The notes under the pieces were generated by a model. It saw only the letters and a program-made list of their open reading frames with translations. It was not told the DNA's origin and made no database searches. From contig CP091035.1 in the NCBI GenBank assembly GCA_039725955.1, positions 471,552-535,551 on the forward strand: a stretch of 64,000 nt of DNA, read 5' to 3'. This document shows, piece by piece, positions 16,730 through 25,620 of the stretch. Numbering within the stretch: position 1 is the first letter of the stretch; the number at the start of each line of letters is the position of its first letter. The position numbers were made by a program, and so were the translations under genes. Origin of the DNA: Sinorhizobium sp. B11 (GTDB lineage: Bacteria > Pseudomonadota > Alphaproteobacteria > Rhizobiales > Rhizobiaceae).

Positions 16730-18928
16730 CTATTCGGCGGCGATCGGATGGATGGCGTCGGTCTCTGCGGGCTCAGCGATATCGGGATCCTCGTCGATAC
16801 CGTCGAACTCGTCTGTCCCTTGAACCTCATCGATCGGCACCGGTTCTTCGATCGTTTCCGAGCCGATGCTATCCCTGTCGGTATCGTTCCCGCCCTCGAT
16901 CAGGTCCGGATCGTCAGCCTCGATAGCCGGCAGGCGCAGAGGCTCCGGCAACCAACCGCTGCCCGCCAACAGCCGCTCGGCCTCGCGGGCCATGTCGGGC
17001 TTCTTCAGATGGGCGATCAATGCAGCGACCTGCTCGCCTTTCGCCTCGCAGACGGCTTGCAGGATATGGGCCTTGGTGACGCGGCCGAGATAGGCCTCGA
17101 CCGTCGGCGTCCAGCCGGCCTCGATCATGTCGAAGCCGATGGCGCGGGCGATCTCGTCGGCATTGGCTATGGCGCGCGAGCGCCTGTTCCAGGGTTCGAT
17201 TACGGCATTGAGCGATAGCGAAGCGCAATGAGCAAACAGCGCCTGCCGGCTGCGGTCGTCGAGACCGATGAGGAAGGCGAAGAGCGCGGCCGGATCTCTC
17301 GGCAGGTCGTACCCCCAGGCTTCCTGCCGCTCGGCAATTTCCCGGGCGGCGACCAAGTCGCCCAATCCCGATGTCTCGCTCAACCGGGCGCTTTGGACCG
17401 TGATCTCCAGGCACGTGTCTGCGCCCCGCAGATAAAAGGTCTTCAGCACGAAGGCATGGAGGACGGCGACGAAGGCGACCTCGGGATCCCTGGCGAGCGC
17501 GTTGCGCAGCGCGACGGTCCTGGCGGCGGTCAGGTCAAGGACCAGACGATCGGCAAGCGGCTTCAGCGTCTCCTCCCCGTCATCGATCTGGGCCTCGTTT
17601 GCTGCCTCGGCCTCTACCTCCGATACAACCCCGTCGGCCGGCTGCATCCGCTCGGACACGACGATGCTGTCCTGGTCGTCGCTGACGCAGCTCATCATCT
17701 CCACCTGCGGTTCGTCTTCGGGCCTGACATAGCCGCGTTCGATCCGGAGCCTGCCGTCCGCCTCGAGCGAGACGAAGACACCGCCGCGGGCACGCTCGTC
17801 GGGATCAAAGACGAAGGGACGGTCGTTCAGACGGTCGAGCTCCGCACCGAGCGTTTCGAGCCTCTGCTCGTTCTCTTCGCAATACTGGCTGGCGGAGGCA
17901 TATTCTGCATCGAGCCGATCGTAATCGGCGCGAAGAACATCGTGACGGGCAAGATCCTCCTCGCTCCATTCGGCCTGGTGACCGTAGACCCTGCGAAGGC
18001 CCGACGTGTGGCCATAGGGAAAGTCGAAGGCCACCTCGACCCATTTCCAGCCTTCTTCCGCCTGTAGGGCCGCCGCATCGCTCTTCAATTTCTCCAGTAC
18101 GAGCTGATCGAGCAGCGCCGGATCCTGCAGCCATCCGCCCCTGTCCTCGTCGAAGAGATCGCGCAAGACGACACCGCCGGCCGCCTCATAGGCATCGATA
18201 CCGACATAGACGGAGCGCCGGTCGGCCGCCCGGACCGCCGTCTCGGTCAGCAAGCGCCTGATGTAATAGGGCTCCCGGCTGTGCGAGCGGGCAATCGCCT
18301 CGAACACCTGTTCCTGACGGGCATGGTCCTTGCTGATCGAAAAGGCCATCAGCTGCTCGAGCGTCATGGCATCTTCGCCGTAGAGATCAAGAAGTTTTGG
18401 CGAGACGGACGCCAGGCGCAGGCGTTGCCGAACGGTGGCGACCGGGATGAAAAAACTCGCGGCGATCTCTTCTTCGTCCTTGCCCTGCCCGCGCAGGGTC
18501 TCGAAGGCGCGGAACTGGTCGAGCGGATGCAGGCTCTCGCGATGGACGTTCTCGGCAAGCGAATCTTCTGCCTCCGCCGTCTCGCCCCTGCTGATGACGC
18601 AGGGAATGCCCGCCGTCTCCAACAGACGCCTCGAGGACACCAGCAGTGCCAGCGCCCGGTAGCGACGCCCGCCGGCCGGGATGCGATACATGCCGGTCTC
18701 CTTGCCATCGTCGTCGAGCTCGGGACGGACGCTGAGGCTGGTCAACAGACCGCGCCGCGCAATGTCTTCGGCAAGCTCCTCGATCGACACACCCGCCTTG
18801 ACCTTACGGGCGTTTTCCTGGCTGAGCACCAGCTTGTTGAAGGGAATGTCGCAGGCGATCGCAAGCGTGATCTTCTCAGTCTTTCCACTCTTCTCGATCT
18901 TCCCAGACTTCTCAATCTTCTGAGCCAT
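16730..18928 (-). CDS. Large ParB-like nuclease/partition-type protein
   Basis: A 732-residue protein beginning at 18928 (GGAGAA ribosome binding site). The N-terminus contains a short tandem repeat (KIEKSGKIEKSGKTEK), then a ParB/Spo0J domain (about 30-130: IEELAEDIARRGLLTSLSVR, PAGGRRYRAL, with GGRRY in place of GERR). An HTH-like region follows (EEEIAASFFIPVATVRQRLRL). The C-terminal 450 residues are acidic and specific to this plasmid family. No parA lies beside it, so a dedicated segregation role is uncertain; it may regulate or process plasmid DNA. Confidence 0.87.
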   Translation of the reverse strand: MAQKIEKSGKIEKSGKTEKITLAIACDIPFNKLVLSQENARKVKAGVSIEELAEDIARRGLLTSLSVRPELDDDGKETGMYRIPAGGRRYRALALLVSSRRLLETAGIPCVISRGETAEAEDSLAENVHRESLHPLDQFRAFETLRGQGKDEEEIAASFFIPVATVRQRLRLASVSPKLLDLYGEDAMTLEQLMAFSISKDHARQEQVFEAIARSHSREPYYIRRLLTETAVRAADRRSVYVGIDAYEAAGGVVLRDLFDEDRGGWLQDPALLDQLVLEKLKSDAAALQAEEGWKWVEVAFDFPYGHTSGLRRVYGHQAEWSEEDLARHDVLRADYDRLDAEYASASQYCEENEQRLETLGAELDRLNDRPFVFDPDERARGGVFVSLEADGRLRIERGYVRPEDEPQVEMMSCVSDDQDSIVVSERMQPADGVVSEVEAEAANEAQIDDGEETLKPLADRLVLDLTAARTVALRNALARDPEVAFVAVLHAFVLKTFYLRGADTCLEITVQSARLSETSGLGDLVAAREIAERQEAWGYDLPRDPAALFAFLIGLDDRSRQALFAHCASLSLNAVIEPWNRRSRAIANADEIARAIGFDMIEAGWTPTVEAYLGRVTKAHILQAVCEAKGEQVAALIAHLKKPDMAREAERLLAGSGWLPEPLRLPAIEADDPDLIEGGNDTDRDSIGSETIEEPVPIDEVQGTDEFDGIDEDPDIAEPAETDAIHPIAAE

Positions 18929-19381
18929 GTCGGTTCTCCATGACGAACCGGGCGGAACCTCTCTCCAACCCTTCCAATCCGTCACAAAGCTCCGTCCCTC
19001 CTCTTCCTCTCTGCCGCCCACCACGGCTGATCTTCGCCTCCGGCGGCGAAACATTCTCCTCCGCTGACAGGGCACGGTCGACGCACGGTCGGCGGTCAGG
19101 CTTCGCATAAGGGAATAGCGATCCCTCAGAACCAGGGGCGATCCGACAGGATCGGCCAGCAACAGGACGCACAGGGTGGCTTCGGCATAGCGGCGCGCGG
19201 ACAATGGCGCGACAGAAACGGCGCTGATCAAGGGAGAGGTTGATTGCCCGGTCACATCAGGTCAATTGAAAACATGGACGGGATCCGCCTGTCTCGCCCA
19301 CGGTGATGGAACCTTGGAAAGTCTTAACTGTTCATGAGCATTAGCTAACACGACGAGACAGAGCCAGAACTGGAGCAGCCA

Positions 19382-19480
19382 ATGCAGCAAGTCTTCCAGC
19401 GCTACGCCACCCCATCATTACAGGCCTCTTCCTCGTTTCATTGATTTCGGGCATCGCCTTGTTCTTTCATGTCGGGCCTG
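19382..19480 (+). pseudogene. Remnant of a small membrane protein
   Basis: A start MQQVFQRYATP changes frame and continues as IITGLFLVSLISGIALFFHV, a membrane helix reminiscent of DUF4405-type proteins. The sequence then breaks off at about 19490, where another gene remnant begins. No promoter or intact frame remains. The rest of 18929-19380 contains nothing I can assign. Confidence 0.45.
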
Positions 19481-19499
19481 GCGCACCGCACTGGGGCGC

Positions 19500-19607
19500 T
19501 TCGGCGAGACTTCCGATGTCGCTGCGGTGGTCGCTTTCCTAGCCTCGGACGAAGGTCGATGGGTTACAGCGCAGGTCATAGAGACCAGCGGCGGCTACAA
19601 GCTGTAG
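19500..19607 (+). pseudogene. C-terminal fragment of a short-chain dehydrogenase
   Basis: The frame ending at TAG 19605-19607 encodes LGRFGETSDVAAVVAFLASD followed by EGRWVTAQVIETSGGYKL. This is the conserved C-terminus of short-chain dehydrogenases (LASDEARWVTGQVI..SGGY). The N-terminal 200 residues are missing, and the fragment abuts the membrane-protein remnant directly. Confidence 0.75.
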
Positions 19608-19941
19608 CAAGATCGACGTTCTGGTAGGTGTCGACGTCAATCAACGGAAACGGCGACCACCTGTCTAGCCAGCAAGCACATGCTGACTTAGGATTCGGGC
19701 GAATTAAGCACATCGATCATAGTTGCCACGTCAGGCATTTTCATCTCCATTGGTGAATAGCGAGATATCCCAAAGGGCTTTCTGGACCAAGCGGGCGGAG
19801 GGCAGCTCGGTAGCACTCCGCCTCCGCTATCGCTTCGTCTAGCGACGCGGAGTAATTCATGCCGACGCGCCTGGCGCCCGCTCCGAGGGCGCGAGAAGCG
19901 CTCAACCCTCATGTGCCCGGCCACGCCAGCGATCGCGCCCT

Positions 19942-19999
19942 TTCGCACCACCTCACGGGCCGGTGCGAATACGGCATGGATTTTCGCACCAAATGGTGC
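19942..19999. promoter_or_regulatory. Repeated operator upstream of vapBC
   Basis: TTCGCACC occurs at 19942-19949 and 19983-19990 and inverted (GGTGCGAA) at 19962-19969. GCACCA-AA-TGGTGC at 19986-19999 is a perfect palindrome. This cluster lies 35-90 bp before the antitoxin ATG and is probably the autoregulatory VapBC site. Confidence 0.65.
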
Positions 20000-20033
20000 T
20001 AATTGTAACGCCTTTGCGTTCGGAGGTCTGAGC

Positions 20034-20234
20034 ATGCGATCTACCATCAATCTTGACGACACCCTCTTGGAGAGGGCACGATCCCTCACCGGAACAAAGG
20101 AAACTGCTGCGCTCGTGCGCCAGGCACTGGAGACACTAGTACGCGTCGAGTCTGGAAAGCGCCTTCTCGCGCTGGGCGGTACCATGCCTGACGCAGAGGC
20201 TGCTCCACGGCGCCGGAGCGAAGCTGCCAAGTGA
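20034..20234 (+). CDS. vapB: VapB-type antitoxin
   Basis: A 66-residue antitoxin with GGAGG upstream of the ATG. It begins MRSTINLDDTLLERARSLTG, a ribbon-helix-helix DNA-binding domain of the VapB (DUF2191) type, with a flexible C-terminus expected to wrap the toxin. The gene overlaps vapC (GTGA), and the complex should repress through the palindromes just upstream. Confidence 0.87.
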   Translation: MRSTINLDDTLLERARSLTGTKETAALVRQALETLVRVESGKRLLALGGTMPDAEAAPRRRSEAAK

Positions 20235-20614
20235 TACTCGTAGACACCTCGATCTGGATTGATCACTTCCGCCACAATGAGGCAGAGCTACGCAAAATCA
20301 TCGAAGACGACCGCCTACTGTGCCACCCTGTCGTGATCGGAGAGTTGGCGCTCGGCAGTCTTCGCAACCGCGACGCCGTGATGGCGTTTCTAGCCGCGCA
20401 GCGCGAAGCACTCATTGCATCGCACGACGAGGTCATGACGATGATTGCTCGGCACGCAATCTTCAGCATGGGGATCGGCTATACGGATGCGCTTTTGCTG
20501 GCTTCCGTGTTGCTTGATCGGCGATCAACCTTGTGGACCAGAGACAGGCGCCTAGCAGCGGCGGCTCAAAAGGCGGGCGCTTCACTTCATGTACCAACGA
20601 ACACACCGAACTAG
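20231..20614 (+). CDS. vapC: VapC-type PIN-domain toxin
   Basis: A 127-residue PIN ribonuclease starting at GTG 20231. Acidic active-site residues are visible in ILVDTSIWIDHF (Asp5), GELALGS (Glu) and GYTDALLLAS plus LWTRDRRL (Asp). VapC toxins cleave tRNA or rRNA and are held inactive by VapB. The module appears intact. Confidence 0.9.
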   Translation: MILVDTSIWIDHFRHNEAELRKIIEDDRLLCHPVVIGELALGSLRNRDAVMAFLAAQREALIASHDEVMTMIARHAIFSMGIGYTDALLLASVLLDRRSTLWTRDRRLAAAAQKAGASLHVPTNTPN

Positions 20615-20759
20615 CTGTTTCGTGGCGTCGAGCCCTGTCAAGATTGATCGCTTTGACTGGTCTCGAACGTCGGTTCACCTTGCTTCCGACGCAAGTTCGC
20701 CAGTCAAAGCGGCATGTCTGTTGCTCCAATATTTGCGAGAACGCTCCTCGCTTCCCATC

Positions 20760-21375
20760 GACGAGGCACGCGGAGCAGAGGCCGTCAGGCTCCTTGCTGC
20801 CGAAGGGATCGACGTACGGTCTTTTGATCGACGTGACGGACGACGCCTCTGTTGCGCGGGCGGCGGCTCGCGTCCAGAGCGAGGATGGCAAGCTCGACAT
20901 TCTGATCAACAATGCCGGCATTCCCGGCGCGATGGTCCCGCCCTCCCAGCAGTCGGTCGACGACGTACGCCACATCTACCAGACCAACGTCTTCGGACCC
21001 GTTCGCGTCACGCAGGCTTTCCTGGCTCTCCTGAGGAGTGCGGGCAGCGCAAACATAGTCATGGTCAGCAGCGGGCTTGGATCGCTCGCATGGCTTTCCG
21101 ATCCAGACAATCAGTTCTGCGGCGTCAATTTCCTCGGATATAACAGCTCTAAGTCCGCGCTAAATGCCGTCACCGTGGCTTTTGCGAAGGACCTGGCCGG
21201 TTCAGGCATTACTGTCAATGCGGCGGACCCCGGCTATACGGCCACCGACTTCAACGGGCATTCCAGCTACCGGACGGTTGAGGAGGCGGCTAGCGGGATC
21301 GTGTGGCTGGCGACACTGGATGAACACGAAAAGACGGGAGGTTTTTATTTCGACGGAGAAATCGTCCCGTTGTGA
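20760..21375 (+). pseudogene. Broken short-chain dehydrogenase
   Basis: The frame from about 20823 encodes most of an SDR: LLIDVTDDASVARAAARV, LDILINNAGIPG (NNAG motif), the catalytic tetrad region with MVSSGLGS and YNSSKSALN (YxxxK), and a normal end at 21375. The preceding DEARGAEAVRLLAAEGIDVR piece is in another frame, and the N-terminal TGxxxGxG cofactor loop is absent. The gene is therefore N-terminally truncated and frameshifted near 20820, and cannot bind NAD(P) normally. Confidence 0.7.
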
Positions 21376-21456
21376 ATGGACGCTAGCCAAAACAGGCGCG
21401 CTCAAGATGACCTGTTTGAACCGATACGAACCTACGACGTCTAGATCCACCTGTCG

Positions 21457-21876
21457 CTATCGCACCCAGGGGTCAATCACTTTCAATCCAGCGGCCTCGA
21501 ACGGGCTTGTGTCGCGAGTTGCGACCGCTAGGCCGTTGGCTGCTGCTGTGGCAGCAATGTAGCCGTCAGCCGTGCCAATCGGTTTCCCAGATACTCGGGC
21601 ACGAGCCATCAGTTCTGAGTAGAATTGTGAAGTCACCAGATTGAATGGCAAGATACGCTCGGAAAAGTGCAGCAGCACTTCACCCTCAAGACGATCACGA
21701 AGGATAGTTTGATGTTTTCCCGACGGCATAGCCGCGATCCCGAAGCGAAGTTCAGCGATCGTTATTGCCGAAAGGAACAGCGTCTCGATGGTTTGGGCAT
21801 CCAACCACGCGACCACTGTCTCGTTGGGAGCCGGCTTCCATGGTTCCGATATTACATTGGTGTCCAGCAAGATCAT
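21457..21876 (-). CDS. PIN-domain toxin, FitB/VapC type
   Basis: A 139-residue PIN ribonuclease: MILLDTNVISEPWK at the start, SAITIAELRFGIAAMP in the middle, and TADGYIAATAAANGLAVATR (acidic cluster) near the end. These match the FitB-like branch of VapC toxins. The gene overlaps the upstream antitoxin by 4 bp and looks intact. Confidence 0.9.
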   Translation of the reverse strand: MILLDTNVISEPWKPAPNETVVAWLDAQTIETLFLSAITIAELRFGIAAMPSGKHQTILRDRLEGEVLLHFSERILPFNLVTSQFYSELMARARVSGKPIGTADGYIAATAAANGLAVATRDTSPFEAAGLKVIDPWVR

Positions 21877-22136
21877 TCGAAGGTCATCGGCTCAGCAGGC
21901 ATCTTGTCGCGACTTTTCTGCAAGGCTTCAACGTCACGGTTGGAAAGCTCAGCGTCACGACCGATAGCCGCCAGCAACGAGCCGAGCTTTACGCGTTCTG
22001 CGGGACGAACGGCCGCCTCGAGGATGTCACGGATCTCGGCTTCAGTACTGCGACCGTGATGAGCCGCTCGCACCCGCAAGGCACGATGTGTTTCCTCAGA
22101 AAGATTTCGGATAGTAACCGCCGGCACTGATATCAT
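21873..22136 (-). CDS. FitA-like ribbon-helix-helix antitoxin
   Basis: The antitoxin partner of the adjacent PIN toxin. PAVTIRNLSEETHRALRVRA followed by AHHGRSTEAEIRDILEAA is the Arc/FitA-type DNA-binding fold. The start may be ATG 22136 or GTG 22127; the latter has the better-spaced AGGA. A 16-bp palindrome immediately upstream is a good autoregulatory operator. Confidence 0.85.
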   Translation of the reverse strand: MISVPAVTIRNLSEETHRALRVRAAHHGRSTEAEIRDILEAAVRPAERVKLGSLLAAIGRDAELSNRDVEALQKSRDKMPAEPMTFE

Positions 22137-22152
22137 TCCTACAGAAACGATG

Positions 22153-22168
22153 ACTTTGATATCAAAGT
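22153..22168. promoter_or_regulatory. FitAB operator palindrome
   Basis: ACTTTGATATCAAAGT is a perfect 16-bp palindrome 17 bp before the antitoxin start. FitA-like proteins bind inverted repeats in their own promoters, so this is the likely operator. Confidence 0.7.
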
Positions 22169-22829
22169 ACGCAGAATGAAGCAAACTTTCAAGTGGCTTT
22201 GAAAAGACGCCTGCAGCACATGGGGGTCAAAACTCTCGCTTTCGCGGGATGCGAACCAGCCGCCCCGATTTTAGGCAGTTAATGGAATCGAACCGCCGTT
22301 CAGCGGGCAAGGTTCTAGTTTACAATGACTTCCGATTTATAAGAACGGAGGGTGTTTGAGACCGATGTTTCTGTATTTGATTGAATGCGCTAGCGTCTGC
22401 CACGCCTACGCACCGGCTACTTCTAAATTCCGGGCACCGAAACCTGCCTGAAGATAAACGGTTACAGGCTCGGAATCAGACATCGAGCGAGTATGATTTC
22501 GGCCGCTATTTAAGCAAGGTGTCGTTTTCTTAAATAAGGAAGAAGCTAAGTTAAGCCCTCTTAAATAAGCGCCCCTCAGTTCCACGCTTTAATGTGGACC
22601 GAACCGCCGGCCAAGCGCACGATCTGTTAGCTTGTCGCCAGAAATTCTGGCCATTCCTGTGCGCCATGAAGTACGCGAAGAAAGGCGCGCACAGGTCATT
22701 GATGCGCTTTTAAGGTCTTGAAGGGATGAGGACGCGCGGCCCTCGTTTAATGTCGGGACCTTCTGCCAAAAATTCATCGAATTAGAGGCGAGATGGAATG
22801 CATTCAACCGAAACTTTGACGAGTTCCGC
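22169..22829. other. Gene-poor region with a possible eroded frame
   Basis: No intact gene is visible. From about 22655 one plus-strand frame is protein-like (AIPVRHEVREERRAQVIDAL, stop, then PSFNVGTFCQKFIELEARWN and on toward 22850), which may be an eroded gene running into the 3' end of the convergent acetyltransferase gene. I cannot name it. AT-rich sequence at 22320-22560 shows nothing further. Confidence 0.35.
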
Positions 22830-23327
22830 CTAAGGGTTCACCGCGTTATTGAGATCATGCAACCCGACCATCAGCATCATAGGGTCGGAGGGAGAAGGCA
22901 GGAAGCCGACGGCCTCATAGAAGGCTCGTGCGTCATCTGAAATCGCATGAACGAGCATACCTCGGATGCCGAGGACTTCAGCGGCATTGAGCAGGCGCAG
23001 GCCCGCGTCGCGGACCAATGCCCTGCCGATACCACGCCCCTGGCAGAATTGATCAATTGCGAGGCGACCAAGCACGGCGACCGGAATTGGATCAGGCATA
23101 TTGCGCCGAAACCGGTCAGGCGCTTCCGGCTGCTTCACGGCGCCGGAGGCGAGTGCGTAATAGGCGATGACGCGGCTCTCGTCGCACACGACGAAGGTCC
23201 GCGATGCCCCGCTTGCTTGATTAGAACGAGCGCGGCGACGCAGCCAGTCGTCCAGTTCGGCGACGCCGGAATTGAATTCAGTCAGCTCATGATGTTCGGC
23301 CAGGGGTGCTGGTGCGCTGAGGGTCAC
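22830..23327 (-). CDS. GNAT acetyltransferase toxin, TacT/AtaT-like
   Basis: A 165-residue GNAT protein with the acetyl-CoA P-loop QGRGIGRALVRDA and a C-terminal ARAFYEAVGFLPSPSDPMML. Its early HHELTEFNSGVAELDDWLRR is typical of TacT-type toxins, which acetylate aminoacyl-tRNA and arrest translation. It is encoded directly after and overlapping a DUF1778 antitoxin, the usual pairing. Confidence 0.9.
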   Translation of the reverse strand: MTLSAPAPLAEHHELTEFNSGVAELDDWLRRRARSNQASGASRTFVVCDESRVIAYYALASGAVKQPEAPDRFRRNMPDPIPVAVLGRLAIDQFCQGRGIGRALVRDAGLRLLNAAEVLGIRGMLVHAISDDARAFYEAVGFLPSPSDPMMLMVGLHDLNNAVNP

Positions 23328-23620
23328 GCCTCATCCCACGGTGCTCTGGTCGACATTGTGCGTGCTAAACGTTCATTGGGCTGCGTGGGTGCATCGAGCC
23401 GGGCAAGGTATTCAGCGTAGATTTCGGGGCTCACCGTGAAGATACTGCGGTCGAGCAGCACTTCCTCGGCTCGGCGCTCGGACGCTTCCAACATGAAATC
23501 CGTTCGCGTCTTGCCAAGCAACTCAGCGGCGCGATCGATCAAGTTGCGGGTCGCAGGCTTGATGCGCATATTCAACGGCACGCTTGCGTCCGAGCTTTTG
23601 CTCGTGTGTGAGGTCGGCAT
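23324..23620 (-). CDS. DUF1778 antitoxin, TacA-like
   Basis: A 98-residue antitoxin: LNMRIKPATRNLIDRAAELL followed by GKTRTDFMLEASERRAEEVL is the ribbon-helix-helix DUF1778 domain, and the C-terminal tail should neutralise the acetyltransferase. The start at 23620 is followed upstream by a hairpin whose loop carries its ribosome binding site, and further upstream by a long nested inverted repeat. Confidence 0.9.
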   Translation of the reverse strand: MPTSHTSKSSDASVPLNMRIKPATRNLIDRAAELLGKTRTDFMLEASERRAEEVLLDRSIFTVSPEIYAEYLARLDAPTQPNERLARTMSTRAPWDEA

Positions 23621-23621
23621 G

Positions 23622-23637
23622 GCAAACTCCAGTTTGC
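23622..23637 (-). promoter_or_regulatory. Palindrome containing the tacA ribosome binding site
   Basis: On the minus strand GCAAACT-GG-AGTTTGC ends one base before the ATG. The GGAG ribosome binding site lies at the apex of this inverted repeat, so mRNA folding or antitoxin binding could control translation of the module. Confidence 0.55.
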
Positions 23638-23648
23638 ATCTATATAGC

Positions 23649-23693
23649 GTAACGACAATATCTTTACGAGGTCCGTAAAGCCATTGTCGTTAC
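23649..23693. promoter_or_regulatory. Nested 45-bp inverted repeat, TacAT operator
   Basis: Outer arms GTAACGACAAT (23649-23659) and ATTGTCGTTAC (23683-23693) are perfect inverted copies. Inside them CTTTACG (23662-23668) and CGTAAAG (23674-23680) form a second pair. The element lies 29-73 bp before the antitoxin start, where a TacA dimer-of-dimers would bind. Confidence 0.7.
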
Positions 23694-23893
23694 ACACGTG
23701 CGCATTCCTACTTCGCGGCATTTGGCTCATCTGAGCTTCAGACGATCATCGCCGCTCGTCGTAAGCATTTCACGTTGTCTTTAGGCTATCGCGCACATAG
23801 GTCTCGCGAACATTGATTGGTTTGGCAAAGACGGACATGGGCCAACTTCACCGTTGTAGTCACGCCATTCATCAGAAATCTCGTTCAGTCGAC

Positions 23894-24397
23894 CTAGTAG
23901 GCTTCGCCTGCTCGAAAGGTGCCATCGCAGGTGGCGCTCAGAAATGATATTAATTCGAGTGAGGTTGAACCTACTGAAACTGCGAACACACCGCCGGATT
24001 TCTTGAAAAACCGCTGGACACACTCGAGCATAGAATCGCATTGCGGAAAAACTTCCGCCTGCTGCTTCCGAATAGGGTTGAATTCGCCTTAAGCCCCCCG
24101 CTCTTGCGTAGTACGATTGCCGCATATTGGGCTGCAAATGCGGGACAGACCTTGGCAAGCCGTTGCCAGTCGGCCCCTTCACCGGTTCCAACGATGTCGC
24201 TGGTCGCATCCGGACACTTTGCGTTGTGGCTCTTCTTTATTTTACAGGTGAGATTGCCTTGGAAAACAGGGAGCATGCAGTCGCGCTTCTTGCTGGTGTA
24301 GAGATCAAACAGCTTCTTTAATTCGGGACTGGCTTTGTTGACGCCCCGGGACGTCTGGAAGAGGCCTGCCTCCGCCGGCTGGTAGCGTTCAACCGAT
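23894..24397 (-). pseudogene. Frameshifted hypothetical gene
   Basis: One minus-strand frame reads GVNKASPELKKLFDLYTSKK, MLPVFQGNLTCKIKKSHNAK and ADWQRLAKVCPAFAAQYAAI, then VLRKSGGLK. The protein then continues in another frame as EFNPIRKQQAEVFPQCDSML and on to a stop at 23894. The switch falls at a run of six C (plus strand, about 24096-24101), so either a real frameshift or a homopolymer sequencing error. I do not recognise the family. It lies just downstream of the mgtC-like gene. Confidence 0.55.
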
Positions 24398-24892
24398 CTA
24401 TTCTGAAGTCTTTTCCGCCGTTGAACTATTCGGGTTCGCATCGCCCGGCTCGTTTCCCTCGGACTTGAAGGTCGTCATGAAACGGAGCGTCGCGAACGTG
24501 ACGATCGAGAGGACGATTGCCGTTTCATATGCCCCGAGCCCGACCGCCGCTCCGATCGCACCCGTCGCCCACAGGCTTGCCGCCGTTGCGGTGCCTCGAA
24601 TGCTTGCCTTGCCGACGAGAATCGCTCCGCCGCCGATGAAGCCGACGCCGTTGATTAGGCCCTCGACGATCCGAGCTGTCGCCTCCGCGTTGTCGCGGGT
24701 GACAGTTTCGGCCGCTTGGATGAAGCCGCAAGCCGCGATCGCGACCAGAGGGAACGTCCGGAGACCGGCACTACGTTCGTTGCGTTCGCGATCCCAAGCG
24801 ATGGGAAGCGCGAGCAGATATGCGAAGAGAAGTGCCGCGAGATGGGGAAGAAACTGAACGTCGAATTGATACGCCGCCAACCAATTTGCCAT
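24398..24892 (-). CDS. MgtC/SapB family membrane protein
   Basis: A 164-residue membrane protein with the MgtC core: LALPIAWDRERNERSAGLRT (family R-E-R-AGLRT) and GLINGVGFIGGGAIL followed by RGTATAASLWATGAIGAAVG. Four or five membrane helices are expected. MgtC proteins aid survival under low magnesium or acid stress by acting on the F-ATPase and phosphate balance. It is a short form lacking the C-terminal ACT-like domain of Salmonella MgtC. Confidence 0.9.
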   Translation of the reverse strand: MANWLAAYQFDVQFLPHLAALLFAYLLALPIAWDRERNERSAGLRTFPLVAIAACGFIQAAETVTRDNAEATARIVEGLINGVGFIGGGAILVGKASIRGTATAASLWATGAIGAAVGLGAYETAIVLSIVTFATLRFMTTFKSEGNEPGDANPNSSTAEKTSE

Positions 24893-25224
24893 TCCTGCGT
24901 CCTCCCCATGATGTCGTTGCAGGGAAATGGAGCACGCGCGACCTCTTGCAAGACAGCCAGATTAGCAGGACGTCTTCAAGGTCATTTGAAGGGCACCTCG
25001 GCGACGGTACGTCGCTGTTTCCGGCCCTTTGGTCTGCGACATACTGGATCGCTTCAACAAGCTCGAGATCGAGGACTGGCTTTTGATTGCCCCCCCAGTG
25101 CGCCGGGCACGTCACCGTGTAGTGCTCGACGCACGATCTTCAGTTCGTCAGGTGTCATCAACGGTCCAACTCCGGCAGATCGTTCGCCGCGCGTCACTTC
25201 ATTCTCAAGTGTCTGGCGGGCAAA
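24893..25224. other. Region with a possible eroded frame
   Basis: No intact gene is seen. The minus strand carries a protein-like stretch (CPAHWGGNQKPVLDLELVEA then IQYVADQRAGNSDV, about 25000-25115) and an adjacent frame MTPDELKIVRRAL (about 25120-25160), again separated by a run of six C (plus strand). A broken small gene is possible; no family is recognised. Confidence 0.35.
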
Positions 25225-25425
25225 CTAGCCGTCCCTCGCCCGCCTCCATTTCACGAGATAGCCGAAGCCCGGCGCAACTAGGATTCCGCCGATCACCCAT
25301 TCGATCAGGGTCAGCGAACTTTCGTCGGGATCGTGCCCGGTCAGATAGAGAAAGACGAAGAACGCGGCGACGCCCGCGATTATCATAGCCAGTGTGACAA
25401 GCAGACCTTTGCGAGAATCCTGCAT
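25225..25425 (-). CDS. Small two-helix membrane protein
   Basis: A 66-residue protein with two predicted membrane helices (LLVTLAMIIAGVAAFFVFLY and WVIGGILVAPGFGYLV) separated by an acidic loop (TGHDPDESS) and ending in a basic tail (KWRRARDG). A GAGGAAA ribosome binding site precedes the ATG. The function is unknown. Confidence 0.6.
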   Translation of the reverse strand: MQDSRKGLLVTLAMIIAGVAAFFVFLYLTGHDPDESSLTLIEWVIGGILVAPGFGYLVKWRRARDG

Positions 25426-25578
25426 AAGTTTCCTCTTCCGGACACCGATTTCGCGGAACTAGCTAGTGGAGTCCCACGTCCTGGCAAGCCCTAGAGAACA
25501 TGCGACTGAGAACGGGCCGCTCAACTAGAGGCTCCAAGCCGTCAAGTATCGACATAGCGATGGATGCAATCATTGAAT

Positions 25579-25620
25579 GTTGTTCCCGTGGCGATCATCG
25601 ATGATCATCCGTTGTTCCGG
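25579..25620 (+). pseudogene. N-terminal scrap of a response regulator
   Basis: The bases encode VVPVAIIDDHPLFR and then a stop. This is the signature start of NarL/LuxR-type response regulators, with the acidic pair DD that helps bind magnesium. Nothing else of the gene remains. Confidence 0.5.

Noticed and set aside
15391..16926. A 511-codon open frame on the plus strand
   Set aside because: It is antisense to the DUF932 and ParB-like genes, which have recognisable domains, good ribosome binding sites and coupled junctions. High GC in this genome makes long antisense frames common.
1..19255. repABC replication origin
   Set aside because: No RepA, RepB or RepC-like frame is visible; the ParB-like protein alone does not define an origin.
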